A DNA stretch of 64,000 nt from Demequina sp. TMPB413 (GTDB lineage: Bacteria; Actinomycetota; Actinomycetes; Actinomycetales; Demequinaceae). Shown piece after piece: positions 1 through 9,077 of this stretch (its first letter is position 1; each line of letters opens with the position of its first letter). Under the pieces are notes generated by a model. The model had not been told where the DNA came from and ran no database searches. It was given only the letters and a program-made list of their open reading frames with translations. Made by a program: the position numbers and the translations under genes. The DNA lies in NCBI RefSeq assembly GCF_020447105.2, contig NZ_CP096184.1:620001-684000 (forward strand), read 5' to 3'.

Positions 1-921
1 GCCGGGCCCAAGGCGCTGCTGGTGCACGGCTCCAACGTGGTGGTCTCCGCGCCCAATGCCGACGAAGTGACGCGCTCGCTCCAGAGCCTCGACTTCCTGG
101 TGGTGGCCGACGTGGTTCACTCCGAGACGGCGTCCTACGCCGACGTGGTGCTGCCCGTCACCCAATGGGCTGAAGAGGAGGGCACCATGACCAACCTTGA
201 GGGTCGAGTCCTTCGCCGCCGCAAGGCGGTCGACGCCCCCGGTCAGGCCAAGAGCGAGCTGTGGGTGCTGGCGGAACTTGCGCGACGCCTGGGATGCGCC
301 GCGGCGTTTCCCACGGAGGCGTCGGACGTGTTCGACGAACTCGCGAAGGCGTCGGCCGGGGGCGTGGCCGACTACTCCGGCATCACCTACTCCCGGCTCG
401 ACGCCGGCGAGCAGCTCCACTGGCCGTGCCCGGCGTCGGACGGAGCCGACCACCCTGGCACCGAGCGGGTGTTCCTCGACCGCTTCGCCAAGCCAGACGG
501 CCTGGCCCACATGGTGGCCGTGCGCTACCAGGGACCGCGCGACGACGTCCGCGCCTCCGCGACGCTCTACCTGGTCACCGGCAGGGTCTTGGCGCACTAC
601 CAATCAGGAGCGCAGACGAGGAGGGTCGCGGAGCTGGCCGCCGCCGAGCCGGAGGCGTACGTGCAGATTCACCTCGCAGCCGCCGCAGACCTCGGCGTCG
701 AGGAGGGGGATTTGGTGACCGTGACGTCGACGCGAGGGAGCGTCGTGGTGCCCGCCAGATTGTCCGCGGACGTGCGTCCAGACACCGTGTTCATGCCCTT
801 CCACTGGGCCGGCAGTGCCAACGTGCTCACGAATGACGCCGTGGACCCGGTGTCAGGAATGCCCGAGTTCAAGGTGTGCGCCGTCTCGGTCGAGCGCTTT
901 GCCCAGGAGGCCGCGGCATGA
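1..921 (+). CDS. nasC: Assimilatory nitrate reductase catalytic subunit, C-terminal part (runs off left edge)
   Basis: This is the C-terminal ~306 residues of a molybdopterin oxidoreductase; the frame is open from base 1, so the true start lies outside the window. The visible part has the SETASYADVVLP segment of the molybdopterin-binding fold. It ends in the molydop-binding beta-barrel, with an MPFHWAG...LTNDAVDPVSGMPEFK signature typical of cytoplasmic NasC/NarB nitrate reductases. It would reduce nitrate to nitrite using a bis-MGD cofactor. Its stop overlaps the start of the flavoprotein downstream by 4 bp, so the two are probably translationally coupled. A formate dehydrogenase-like role is less likely given the NasB, NirB and NirD neighbours. 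Confidence 0.85.
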   Translation, partial: AGPKALLVHGSNVVVSAPNADEVTRSLQSLDFLVVADVVHSETASYADVVLPVTQWAEEEGTMTNLEGRVLRRRKAVDAPGQAKSELWVLAELARRLGCAAAFPTEASDVFDELAKASAGGVADYSGITYSRLDAGEQLHWPCPASDGADHPGTERVFLDRFAKPDGLAHMVAVRYQGPRDDVRASATLYLVTGRVLAHYQSGAQTRRVAELAAAEPEAYVQIHLAAAADLGVEEGDLVTVTSTRGSVVVPARLSADVRPDTVFMPFHWAGSANVLTNDAVDPVSGMPEFKVCAVSVERFAQEAAA

Positions 922-2384
922 GGCGCATCGTGGTGATCGGTCACGGCATGGTGGGCAGCCGCTTTGTCGAGGACCTGGTGGCGGCCGACGAAGACGTGCA
1001 CGTCACGATCCTGGGCAAGGAGGACGTGCCCGCCTACAACAGGGTGCTGCTGTCCTCCGTGGTCGCCGGTTCCAAGAATCCCGAGGTGCTCGACATTGCC
1101 GCGCCAGCGCACTCGCGCGTGTGGGTGCTGACGGGAGTGCACGCCGCGAGCATCGATCGCGAGCTGATGATCGTGACCGACTCGACGGGCCGCAAGCACC
1201 CGTACTCGAGCCTGGTGATCGCGGCGGGTTCCGTTGCGCGCGTCCCACCCATTCACGGCGTGGCAGATCAAGACGGACTGATACCAGGGGTGTTCGTGCT
1301 CAAGGACATGGCGGACGCGCAGGGGATCGTGGCAGCGGCTGCGACGGCCCGACGCGCGGTCGTGTTGGGCGCAGGAGTGTTGGGCCTCGAGGTCGCCACG
1401 GGGCTGGCATCGCGCGGGCTCTCCGTGCGACTGGTGCACATCGCCGACCGCCTGATGGAGCGCCACTTGGGCTGGGAGGCGTCGGCGGTCGCTCAATCTA
1501 GCCTTCTGAAGCTCGGCATCGAGTCCCACACCGGCGCCTCACTGTCCCGCGTGGTGACAGCCAAGGGGCGGGTCACCGCCGTGCGGCTCGAGGACGGCTC
1601 CGAGGTGGCGACCGACATGGTCGTGATGTGTGCCGGCACCATCCCCGAGACCTCGCTGGCACGCGCAGCCGGGCTCGAGTGCGACAGGGGAGTCGTGGTC
1701 GACGCGGACCTCCGCACGAGTGACCCCCACATCTTCGCGATCGGCGACTGCGCTCAGCCGCCAGGCGGCGGGCGTGGCTTGGTGGCGCAAGGGTGGGAGC
1801 AGGCGCGCACGCTCGTGGGCGTGCTGACCGGCCAGGCGAGCGTCACGGCGCAGGCCGAGACGACGAGCGACATCGTGCGCGTCAAGGCCGCTGGCATGGC
1901 GATGGTCACCATGGGCATCTGCGGCGACTTCGACCGCTCCGACCCCCGCTACCGGGTGCTCAGCCTGAAGGACCCCGAGGGAGGGCGCTACGTGGAGGTC
2001 GTCGTCTCCGGCGGCCACCTCGTGGGTGCGACGTGCATCGGCGATGCGGACGTGGCCGCGACCCTCAGCGCGCTCTACACGCGCCAACTGCCCGTGCCTT
2101 CCGACCCCGCGCAACTCATGATTCGCGCGCTGGCCGGGGGAGGCGTCGGCGCCGCGACGCGCGATCCTGGGGACGTGCAAGACGCGGACCAGGTCTGCAA
2201 CTGCAACACCGTGACCGCCGGCCAGATCCGCCACGCCATCGGCGACGGCTGCGACAGCGTCGGCGCCATTGCCAAGGCAACCCGCGCCACCACCGGCTGC
2301 GGAGACTGCACCTCGCTAGTGGCAGGGATTCTCGCCTGCCACCCATCGACCAACGAGCCCGCCGCGGCCGTCAAAGGAGCATGA
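918..2384 (+). CDS. nasB: Nitrate reductase electron-transfer flavoprotein (NasB-like) with BFD-type iron-sulfur domain
   Basis: A 488-residue FAD/NAD(P)-dependent oxidoreductase. The N-terminus has a dinucleotide-binding GHGMVGS loop and a second Rossmann fold follows mid-protein (VLGAGVLGLEVA). Near residues 427-470 lies a bacterioferritin-associated-ferredoxin-like [2Fe-2S] domain with C-x-C...C-x2-C spacing (VCNCNT...GCGDC). This resembles the N-terminal half of NirB without the sirohaem part. In Bacillus-type nas operons such a protein passes NAD(P)H electrons to NasC, and the 4-bp overlap with nasC supports that. The ATG at 918 was chosen because the fold begins there; a longer frame from 876 would lie inside nasC. 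Confidence 0.85.
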   Translation: MRRIVVIGHGMVGSRFVEDLVAADEDVHVTILGKEDVPAYNRVLLSSVVAGSKNPEVLDIAAPAHSRVWVLTGVHAASIDRELMIVTDSTGRKHPYSSLVIAAGSVARVPPIHGVADQDGLIPGVFVLKDMADAQGIVAAAATARRAVVLGAGVLGLEVATGLASRGLSVRLVHIADRLMERHLGWEASAVAQSSLLKLGIESHTGASLSRVVTAKGRVTAVRLEDGSEVATDMVVMCAGTIPETSLARAAGLECDRGVVVDADLRTSDPHIFAIGDCAQPPGGGRGLVAQGWEQARTLVGVLTGQASVTAQAETTSDIVRVKAAGMAMVTMGICGDFDRSDPRYRVLSLKDPEGGRYVEVVVSGGHLVGATCIGDADVAATLSALYTRQLPVPSDPAQLMIRALAGGGVGAATRDPGDVQDADQVCNCNTVTAGQIRHAIGDGCDSVGAIAKATRATTGCGDCTSLVAGILACHPSTNEPAAAVKGA

Positions 2385-2385
2385 C

Positions 2386-4956
2386 ATGAGCAAGCACGTA
2401 GTCGTCGTTGGCGGCGGAATGGTCGCCCACCGTTTTGTGGAGGCGCTGCGAGCGCGCGACACCGAGGGCGAGTACCGCGTCACCGTGTGCGCGGAGGAGC
2501 CTCGCCGTCCCTACGACCGCGTGGCCTTGACGTCGTACTTCACCGGCCGCGATCCAGAGGACCTGGAGTTGGGCGACCGCGGCTTGTGGGACGACGATCT
2601 GGTCACCCTCAAGCGCGATCACCGCGTTACGGAGATCGACCGCGAGGCAGCGACGGTCACCGCCGCCGACGGTTCGGTCGAGCACTACGACCACCTGGTC
2701 ATGGCGACGGGCACCTACGCGTGGGTGCCGCCCATCAAGGGCGCGGACCTGCCAGGGGTGTTCGTGTATCGCACCATCGACGACGTGGCGGCGATCCGCG
2801 GTTACGTGGAGAACCTGCGCGCCGAGCGCGGCGGTGTGCTGCGCGGCGCGGTCATCGGCGGCGGCCTGCTGGGGCTTGAGGCCGCCGGCGCGTTGCAGGA
2901 ATTGGGCCTCACCTCGACCGTCATCCAGTCCGGCCCTCGCCTCATGGATGTGCAAGTGGACGTCGCGGGTGGCCAGGTGCTGCGACGCCTGGTCGAGGCA
3001 CTCGGGGTGTCGGTCAAGGTGGGCGCGCAGACGTCGCGCATGGTGGCGGGCTCCACGGGCAGGGTCGGCTCCTTGACCTTCGCCGACGGCGGGCAGATGG
3101 CCACCGACGTGGTGATCGTGGCCACGGGAGTGCGTCCGCGCGACGAGTTGGGCGCGGCGGCCGGCCTCGCGCTGGGCGAGCGCGGCGGCATCGTGGTCGA
3201 TGACTCGTGCCTCACCGAGGACCCTCACATCAGCGCGATCGGCGAGGTCGCGTGCATTCAGGGCGCGTGGATCGGGCTCATCGCGCCGGGAAACCTCATG
3301 GCGGAGATCGCCGTCGACCGGCTGCTGGGCGGGGCCTCGACTTACCCCGGCACCGACACGTCGGCGAAGCTCAAGCTGCTGGGAGTCGACGTCGCGAGCT
3401 TTGGCGACGCGTTTGCCCGCACCCCGGGCGCGTTGGAGTTGGTGTTCTCGGACCCGGTGGGCGGCGTCTACAAGAAGCTCGTGATGACGGACGACGCGCG
3501 CACCTTGCTGGGCGGGATTCTGGTGGGCGACGCGTCGGCGTATTCGAGCCTGCGCCCCATGGTGGGTGCGGAGCTGCCTGGAGATCCGGGCGCCTGGCTG
3601 CTGCCGGAGGGCGGGGGCGAGAAGCCGCAATTCGAGCTGCCAGACGCGGCCGCCGTGTGTTCGTGCAACAACGTCACCGCCGGGACGGTGCGCGCCGCCG
3701 TGAGCGAGCACGATTGCCACGACCTCAGCGCGGTCAAGGCCTGCACCAAGGCCGGCACCTCGTGCGGGTCCTGCGTGCCGCTCGTGAAGAAGCTCATGGG
3801 CGCGGAGATGGCCAAGCACGGCCTGACCGTGTCCAACGCGATGTGCGAGCACTTCGCGATGAGTCGCGCGGAACTCTTCCAGGCGGTTCAGGTGGCTGGA
3901 CTCGAGACGTTCACCGAGATCATCGAGCGCTTTGGGGTGGGGCGCGGCTGTGACATCTGCAAGCCCGCGTGCGCCTCGATCCTGGCCAGCCTGTACAACA
4001 AACACGTGCTCGCGGAGGGTCGCGCGGCGCTGCAGGACACCAACGACCGCGTCATGGCGAACATGCAAAAGGACGGCACGTACTCCGTGGTGCCGCGCGT
4101 GCCTGGCGGCGAGATCACTCCCGAGAAGCTCATCGTGATCGGCGAGGTGGCCAAGGATTTCGGGCTGTACACCAAGATCACCGGCGGTCAGCGGATCGAC
4201 CTGTTCGGGGCGCGGCTGGAGCAGTTGCCGGCCATCTGGGAGCGGTTGGTCAGCGCAGGCTTCGAGTCTGGCCACGCGTACGGCAAGAGCCTGCGCACCG
4301 TGAAGTCTTGCGTGGGCTCGACGTGGTGCCGTTTCGGAGTCCAGGACTCGGTGGGTATGGCCGTCGCGCTCGAGGAGCGCTATCGCGGCCTGCGCAGCCC
4401 CCACAAGATCAAGCTGGGCGTCTCCGGTTGCGCCCGCGAGTGCGCGGAGGCCCGCGGCAAGGACGTGGGCGTGATCGCGACGGAAAAGGGCTGGAACGTC
4501 TACGTGGGCGGAAACGGCGGCTTCGAGCCCCGCCACGCCCAACTCTTCGCGGAAGACCTGAGCGACGAGGACCTGATCAGAGTGATCGACCGCTACCTGA
4601 TGTTCTACATCCGCACCGCCGACCGCCTCCAAAGGACTGCCCCGTGGCAGGAGGACTTCGAGGGAGGGCTGGACCGCCTCAAGGAGATCATCCTGGAGGA
4701 CGCGCTCGGCATCTGCGAGGAACTCGACGCCCACATGGCCAGGCACGTGGGCACCTACGAGGACGAGTGGGCCGCGGTGCTGAAGGATCCAGAGCGACTC
4801 AAGCAGTTCTCGAGTTTTGTCAACGCGCCCGACACCGCCGACCCCTCCCTCGCCTACGTCGAGGTGCGTGGCCAGCGTCGGCCGGCGACGGAGGCAGAAA
4901 AGTCGGAGGGCGGGCCCATTCTCATCGCCCCCATGGCATTGGAGGTGCGGTCATGA
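2386..4956 (+). CDS. nirB: Nitrite reductase [NAD(P)H] large subunit
   Basis: At 856 residues this has the usual NirB length. The order is FAD/NAD(P) oxidoreductase (about 1-400), BFD-type [2Fe-2S] domain (VCSCNN from about residue 425, GTSCGSC), a second cysteine group (GRGCDICKPAC), then the ferredoxin-like and sirohaem/[4Fe-4S] domains. Cysteines near 642, 648, 682 and 686 (C-x5-C ... C-x3-C) are the expected [4Fe-4S]-sirohaem ligands. It catalyses six-electron reduction of nitrite to ammonium in the cytoplasm. It starts one base after nasB ends and overlaps nirD by 4 bp. The downstream sirohaem genes supply its prosthetic group. Confidence 0.96.
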   Translation: MSKHVVVVGGGMVAHRFVEALRARDTEGEYRVTVCAEEPRRPYDRVALTSYFTGRDPEDLELGDRGLWDDDLVTLKRDHRVTEIDREAATVTAADGSVEHYDHLVMATGTYAWVPPIKGADLPGVFVYRTIDDVAAIRGYVENLRAERGGVLRGAVIGGGLLGLEAAGALQELGLTSTVIQSGPRLMDVQVDVAGGQVLRRLVEALGVSVKVGAQTSRMVAGSTGRVGSLTFADGGQMATDVVIVATGVRPRDELGAAAGLALGERGGIVVDDSCLTEDPHISAIGEVACIQGAWIGLIAPGNLMAEIAVDRLLGGASTYPGTDTSAKLKLLGVDVASFGDAFARTPGALELVFSDPVGGVYKKLVMTDDARTLLGGILVGDASAYSSLRPMVGAELPGDPGAWLLPEGGGEKPQFELPDAAAVCSCNNVTAGTVRAAVSEHDCHDLSAVKACTKAGTSCGSCVPLVKKLMGAEMAKHGLTVSNAMCEHFAMSRAELFQAVQVAGLETFTEIIERFGVGRGCDICKPACASILASLYNKHVLAEGRAALQDTNDRVMANMQKDGTYSVVPRVPGGEITPEKLIVIGEVAKDFGLYTKITGGQRIDLFGARLEQLPAIWERLVSAGFESGHAYGKSLRTVKSCVGSTWCRFGVQDSVGMAVALEERYRGLRSPHKIKLGVSGCARECAEARGKDVGVIATEKGWNVYVGGNGGFEPRHAQLFAEDLSDEDLIRVIDRYLMFYIRTADRLQRTAPWQEDFEGGLDRLKEIILEDALGICEELDAHMARHVGTYEDEWAAVLKDPERLKQFSSFVNAPDTADPSLAYVEVRGQRRPATEAEKSEGGPILIAPMALEVRS

Positions 4957-5330
4957 ACGCGATCACGCCCGCTGGCACGCTCGTCGCCGTGTGCGCTTAC
5001 GACGACTTGGTCCCCGACTTGGGCGTCGCCGCGCTGGTGGATGGACGGCAGGTGGCGATCTTCCGGCTCGCGGACGGCTCGGTGCACGCCGTGCAGAACC
5101 TGTGCCCCTTCTCCGGCGCCCACGTGATGAGCCGCGGCATCACCGGCTCGCGCGGCGAGGTTCCCACGATCGCGAGCCCCGTCTACAAGCAGGTCTTCTC
5201 GCTGATCACGGGCGAATGCCTGGCCACGATGGACAAGCAGCCAGCGCCGGGCCTCGACCCCAACTTGGCGACCTACCCCGTCACCCTCGACAATGGCCAG
5301 GTGAATATCTGCCTCCCGGATGCCGCGTGA
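4953..5330 (+). CDS. nirD: Nitrite reductase small subunit
   Basis: A 125-residue Rieske-fold protein, the partner of NirB. The classical Rieske ligands are incomplete: the first box reads CPFSGAH and the second has SPVYKQ in place of C-P-x-H-G. This is normal for NirD, which keeps the fold but binds no cluster, so it is not a sign of decay. The ATG at 4953 overlaps the nirB stop, and the nirD stop overlaps the GTG start of cysG. Confidence 0.93.
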   Translation: MNAITPAGTLVAVCAYDDLVPDLGVAALVDGRQVAIFRLADGSVHAVQNLCPFSGAHVMSRGITGSRGEVPTIASPVYKQVFSLITGECLATMDKQPAPGLDPNLATYPVTLDNGQVNICLPDAA

Positions 5331-6541
5331 ATCCGCTCGTCTCCCTCGACGTCACGGGGCGGCGCGTGGTGGTGGCCGGCGCAGGTAGCGTCGGCACCAG
5401 GCGTGCGCGTGCCCTCGTGGCCGCCGGGGCCGACGTCGTGGTGGTCTCTCCCCAGGCGACGGACGATATTGCGCAGCTCGCCAGGCACGGCGACCTCACG
5501 TGGCATGCGCGCACCGTTGCGGCGACCGACGCCGAGGGCGCCTGGCTGGTGATCGCGGCCACCGACAACCCCACCGCGAACGCCGATCTGTGCCGCTGGT
5601 GCGAAGAGCACAAGGTGTGGTGCATCAACGCGTCGGACGCCACCAGGAGCCCCGCCAGGATGGCCGCTCAGGTCGCGCACGGAGACCTCGCGCTCGGCGT
5701 CGTCTCGCTCGGCAACGCCGACCCTCGCAGGGCCGTGCGCGTGCGCGACGTGCTCTCGGCCACGATCGAGGCGGGCGAGGTGGACCTGCGCCACGTGCGC
5801 TCCCGTGCGGGGCGCGTGGTGCTCGTGGGCTCCGGGCCTGGCGCCGACGACCTCATCACCGTGCGCGGTCTGCGCTTCCTGTCCGAGGCCGACGTGGTGG
5901 TGGTCGACCGCCTGGGCGCCACCGGTCTGCTGGACCGGCTGCCGGAAGACGTCGAGGTCATCAACGTGGGCAAGTCACCGGACAACCACCCCGTGCCGCA
6001 GGCCGAGATCAACGCGCTGCTGGTGGCGCGTGCGCTCGAGGGCAAGACCGTGGTGCGCCTCAAGGGCGGCGACCCTTACGTGTTCGGCAGGGGAGGCGAG
6101 GAGGTTCACGCGTGCCTCGCCGCCGGCATCGACGTCGAGGTGGTGCCTGGCGTGACCTCCGCGCTCGCGGTGCCCGCCGCCGCGGGTATCCCGGTCACGC
6201 AGCGCGGCATCACCGCCTCCGTGCTGATCACGTCGGGTCACGCAGGCCCAGACGCTGCCGCATGCGCCGCGATGAGCGCCGGCGCCACCGTCGTCGTCCT
6301 CATGGGCGTGACGGCGCTCGGCCAGTTTGTGACGGCCGCACTCGACGGCGGCGTGGCGGGCGACACCTCCGTGGCGATCATCGAGAAAGGCACCACGTCT
6401 CACGAGCGCATCACCCGCGCGACGGTATCCACGATTGTTCGTATCGCTGAGGAAACAGGGGTGAAACCTCCGGCGATTATCGTCATAGGACAAGTCGCCC
6501 ATCCCGACTTGTTGGCCTCGGAAATCGCCGCGACACGCTAA
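5327..6541 (+). CDS. cysG: Sirohaem synthase: precorrin-2 dehydrogenase / uroporphyrinogen-III C-methyltransferase
   Basis: A 404-residue bifunctional protein. Residues 1 to about 150 form the NAD-dependent precorrin-2 dehydrogenase (VVAGAGSVGTRRARAL). From about 160 the SUMT methyltransferase follows (LVGSGPGADDLIT, RLKGGDPYVFGRGGEE). It turns uroporphyrinogen III into sirohydrochlorin; the final iron insertion may be done by the CbiX-type chelatase two genes downstream. The GTG start at 5327 overlaps the nirD stop by 4 bp; an upstream continuation of this frame would run through nirD and is rejected. Confidence 0.94.
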   Translation: MNPLVSLDVTGRRVVVAGAGSVGTRRARALVAAGADVVVVSPQATDDIAQLARHGDLTWHARTVAATDAEGAWLVIAATDNPTANADLCRWCEEHKVWCINASDATRSPARMAAQVAHGDLALGVVSLGNADPRRAVRVRDVLSATIEAGEVDLRHVRSRAGRVVLVGSGPGADDLITVRGLRFLSEADVVVVDRLGATGLLDRLPEDVEVINVGKSPDNHPVPQAEINALLVARALEGKTVVRLKGGDPYVFGRGGEEVHACLAAGIDVEVVPGVTSALAVPAAAGIPVTQRGITASVLITSGHAGPDAAACAAMSAGATVVVLMGVTALGQFVTAALDGGVAGDTSVAIIEKGTTSHERITRATVSTIVRIAEETGVKPPAIIVIGQVAHPDLLASEIAATR

Positions 6542-6555
6542 GACGGGGGGATGCC

Positions 6556-7671
6556 ATGAGTTCCATCCCAGAGCCGCTTGCCGGTTGCGTGGTGGTCATC
6601 ACCGCTGATCGCCGCAAGCGCGAGCTCGGCACCGCGCTCGAGCGTCGCGGCGCCACGGTCCGGCACGCGCCCGCGCTGTCCACCGTGCCGCACCTGGATG
6701 ACGCCACGCTGGTGGCGGACACTCGCGCGCTCATCGCCAACCCGCCGGACGTGGTGGTCGCCACCACCGGGATTGGGTTTCGCGGTTGGATCGAGTCCGC
6801 GGACACCGCTGGCATCGCCGACGAGTTGGTCGAGGTGCTCTCGTCCGCGCGCCTGGTGGCGCGCGGCCCCAAGGCGCGGGGGGCGATCCAGGCGGCGGGT
6901 TTGCAGGCGGACTGGGTCGCGGAAACCGAGACGGCCGCCGAGCTGAGGGACTACCTGCTGGCGGAGGGCGTCGAGGGTCAACGCATCGCCGTCCAGCATC
7001 ACGGCAACGGCTCCGACGGTCTTGACGAGGCCTTTGAAGCGGCCGGCGCCGACGTCCAGAGTCTGCTCGTCTACGGCTGGGGGCCTCCCGCCGACAGCGC
7101 GCCGCACTTGCACTGGATTGACGAGGCGGCGGCGGGCCGCGCCGACGCTGTGGTCTTCACCTCCGCTCCCGCCGCCCAGGCGTGGCTCGCGACCGCTACG
7201 GAGTTGGGTGTGTTGCCGGCTCTGCGGGCCCTCGCGTCGTCGGGAAAGTTGCTGATTTCCGCCATCGGCCCCGTGACGGCGGCTCCGCTCATCGAGGCGG
7301 GGCTCGAGACGTCCTTCCCGTCGCGGTGGCGGCTCGGCGCTCTAGTGCGGGAGTTGGTCAAGCACTTCAGCGAGTCGGTGGTGGGCGTGCCCACGCCGGA
7401 CGGCCCACTGGTGCTGCGCGCGACCACCGCGGTGCTCAATGGCCGCGTGCTCGCGCTCACGCCCACCGGGCTGGAGATTCTGCGCTGCCTCGCGGCGGCC
7501 GGCGGAAACGTGGTGTCGCGCGAGCAGCTCGCGGAACTGTTGCCCAGCGAGCAGGGCAGCAGCCACGCCGTGGACGCGGCGATCAACAGGCTCAGAGAAA
7601 ACTCAGGAACGCGCACACTGGTGCGCACCGTGGTGAAGCGCGGCTACGCATTGGCGGTGAGTGTGGCATGA
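6556..7671 (+). CDS. hemD: Uroporphyrinogen-III synthase fused to C-terminal winged-helix DNA-binding domain
   Basis: A 371-residue two-domain protein. Residues 1 to about 265 match the HemD fold, which cyclises hydroxymethylbilane to uroporphyrinogen III. Residues from about 280 form an OmpR/PhoB-type winged helix (ALTPTGLEILRCLAAAGGN ... SREQLAELL ... RTLVRTVVKRGYAL). Such fusions are known in actinobacteria beside nitrite-reductase genes and are annotated as enzyme, regulator or both. There is no receiver domain. Placed between cysG and cbiX, it may supply precursor to sirohaem, regulate this operon, or do both. It begins 14 bp after cysG and overlaps cbiX by 4 bp. Confidence 0.88.
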   Translation: MSSIPEPLAGCVVVITADRRKRELGTALERRGATVRHAPALSTVPHLDDATLVADTRALIANPPDVVVATTGIGFRGWIESADTAGIADELVEVLSSARLVARGPKARGAIQAAGLQADWVAETETAAELRDYLLAEGVEGQRIAVQHHGNGSDGLDEAFEAAGADVQSLLVYGWGPPADSAPHLHWIDEAAAGRADAVVFTSAPAAQAWLATATELGVLPALRALASSGKLLISAIGPVTAAPLIEAGLETSFPSRWRLGALVRELVKHFSESVVGVPTPDGPLVLRATTAVLNGRVLALTPTGLEILRCLAAAGGNVVSREQLAELLPSEQGSSHAVDAAINRLRENSGTRTLVRTVVKRGYALAVSVA

Positions 7672-8369
7672 CCCAGACCCCGATCCTCATAGGTTGCGCC
7701 CATGGGACCGCGTCACCGGAGGGACAGGCGGTGGTGCGGCAGATCCTCGAGGACGTGCGCGTGGCCATGCCAGACGTAGAGGTGCGCGAGGCCTACGTGG
7801 ACGTCCACGGGCCGTTCCTTGACGACGTGATCGCCGAGATCCCCGTGGGCGAGGGCCTGACCGCCGTGGTGGTGCCCCTGCTGCTGGCGAGCGGCTATCA
7901 CGTCTATCACGACATCGCGAACGCCGTGGCGGAGCGCCCCGACATCATGAGCGCCGCGGCGCTCGGGCCAGACGCACGCCTGGTGGACATCGTGCGTGAC
8001 CGGTTGCGCGAGGCCCACGTCCCTTCCGATGCGACCCTGGTGCTCGCAGCGGCGGGCTCCTCCGATCCGCGGTCCCAGGCGGACACCGAGGCCGCCGCCG
8101 AGAACCTGCGCGGCGCGTGGGGCGGGCCCGTGCGGGTGGGTTTTGCCGCTGGCCACGAGCCGTCCGTCGCCGACGCCGTCGCACAGGCCCACGAGTACGG
8201 CGAGGACGGCGTCGTCGCCGTCGCGTCGTTCTTGCTCGCGCCCGGAGTGTTCCAGAAGCGACTGGGCGAGGCGGGCGCCAACTACGTCACCGGGCCCCTC
8301 GCGCCGCACCCCGACTTGGTGAGCATCATCGCTGACCGTTACGGTGCCATCACCCATGGACATCTCTGA
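7668..8369 (+). CDS. cbiX: Sirohydrochlorin chelatase, CbiX/SirB family
   Basis: A 233-residue protein with two related halves. The GCAHGT motif near residue 12 carries the expected metal-binding histidine, and a second histidine region (GHEPSVADAV) lies in the C-terminal half. The family inserts Fe2+ or Co2+ into sirohydrochlorin. Directly behind cysG-hemD in a nitrite-reductase operon, the likely product is sirohaem rather than cobalamin. The ATG overlaps the hemD stop by 4 bp. Confidence 0.88.
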   Translation: MTQTPILIGCAHGTASPEGQAVVRQILEDVRVAMPDVEVREAYVDVHGPFLDDVIAEIPVGEGLTAVVVPLLLASGYHVYHDIANAVAERPDIMSAAALGPDARLVDIVRDRLREAHVPSDATLVLAAAGSSDPRSQADTEAAAENLRGAWGGPVRVGFAAGHEPSVADAVAQAHEYGEDGVVAVASFLLAPGVFQKRLGEAGANYVTGPLAPHPDLVSIIADRYGAITHGHL

Positions 8370-9075
8370 CCCCTACCTCAGACAGCGCGTTCTTCCCGGC
8401 TTTGGCGACGCGGGACAGCGTGCACTCGCGGACGCGCGCGTCGCGATTGTGGGCGTGGGTGGGCTTGGTTGCCCCGTCGCGCTGTACTTGGCGGCCGCCG
8501 GCGTGGGGCACCTGACGCTCATCGACTCCGACACCGTGGCGGATTCCAATCTGCACCGCCAGATCCTCTTCAGCCCGGCCGACGTGGGGCGCGCCAAGGT
8601 CGACGCAGCCGCCTCCGCGCTGGGTCGGCTCGCGCCAGGGGTACAGGTTGCCGCCGTGCAGTCGCGGCTCACCCCTGAGAACGCCGAGGAGGCCCTCGCT
8701 AGGCACGACGTGATCGTGGACTCCACGGACACCTTCACCTCCCGCCTGACCGTCGCCGACGCTGCCGCCGCCCTTGGCATTTCCGTCGCGTGGGGTGCGG
8801 TGCAGGGCTGGTTCGGGCAGGTCACCGTGTTCGACGGCGCCGTGGGGTTGCGCGACATTTTTCCCGAGGAGCCCGCGCCCGACTTTGGGGTCTGCGACGC
8901 TGGGGGAGTGCTCGGAACTCTGTGCGGTCAGGTGGGCACCGCGATGGCTACCGAGGCCGTCAAACTCATCACCGGCATCGGCGCGCCCTTGAGCGGCGTG
9001 CTGGCAGTCATTGACGCCCGCGAGGGGCGCTGGCGCGACCTGGACGTGCGCCGCGCCGACGGGGCCGAAGGCTAG
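8356..9075 (+). CDS. moeB: Molybdopterin-synthase adenylyltransferase (ThiF/MoeB/HesA family)
   Basis: A 239-residue E1-like enzyme that adenylates the C-terminal GG of MoaD. Visible motifs are the nucleotide loop VGVGGLGCPVALYLAAAGVG, the IDSDTV acidic segment and SNLHRQILF. The rhodanese-like tail of some actinobacterial MoeBR/MoeZ proteins is absent, so the sulfur donor is not visible here. ATG 8356 lies 14 bp inside the end of cbiX; GTG 8344 would add four residues. A ThiF role cannot be excluded by motif alone, but all following genes make molybdenum cofactor. Confidence 0.87.
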   Translation: MDISDPYLRQRVLPGFGDAGQRALADARVAIVGVGGLGCPVALYLAAAGVGHLTLIDSDTVADSNLHRQILFSPADVGRAKVDAAASALGRLAPGVQVAAVQSRLTPENAEEALARHDVIVDSTDTFTSRLTVADAAAALGISVAWGAVQGWFGQVTVFDGAVGLRDIFPEEPAPDFGVCDAGGVLGTLCGQVGTAMATEAVKLITGIGAPLSGVLAVIDAREGRWRDLDVRRADGAEG

Positions 9076-9077
9076 CC

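Noticed and set aside
2371-4746. A 791-codon open frame on the minus strand opposite nirB
   Set aside because: High-GC third positions leave long antisense frames open; the translation is compositionally biased and nirB is unmistakable on the plus strand.
4953-5330. NirD as a broken Rieske protein because cluster ligands are missing
   Set aside because: Loss of these ligands is normal for NirD.
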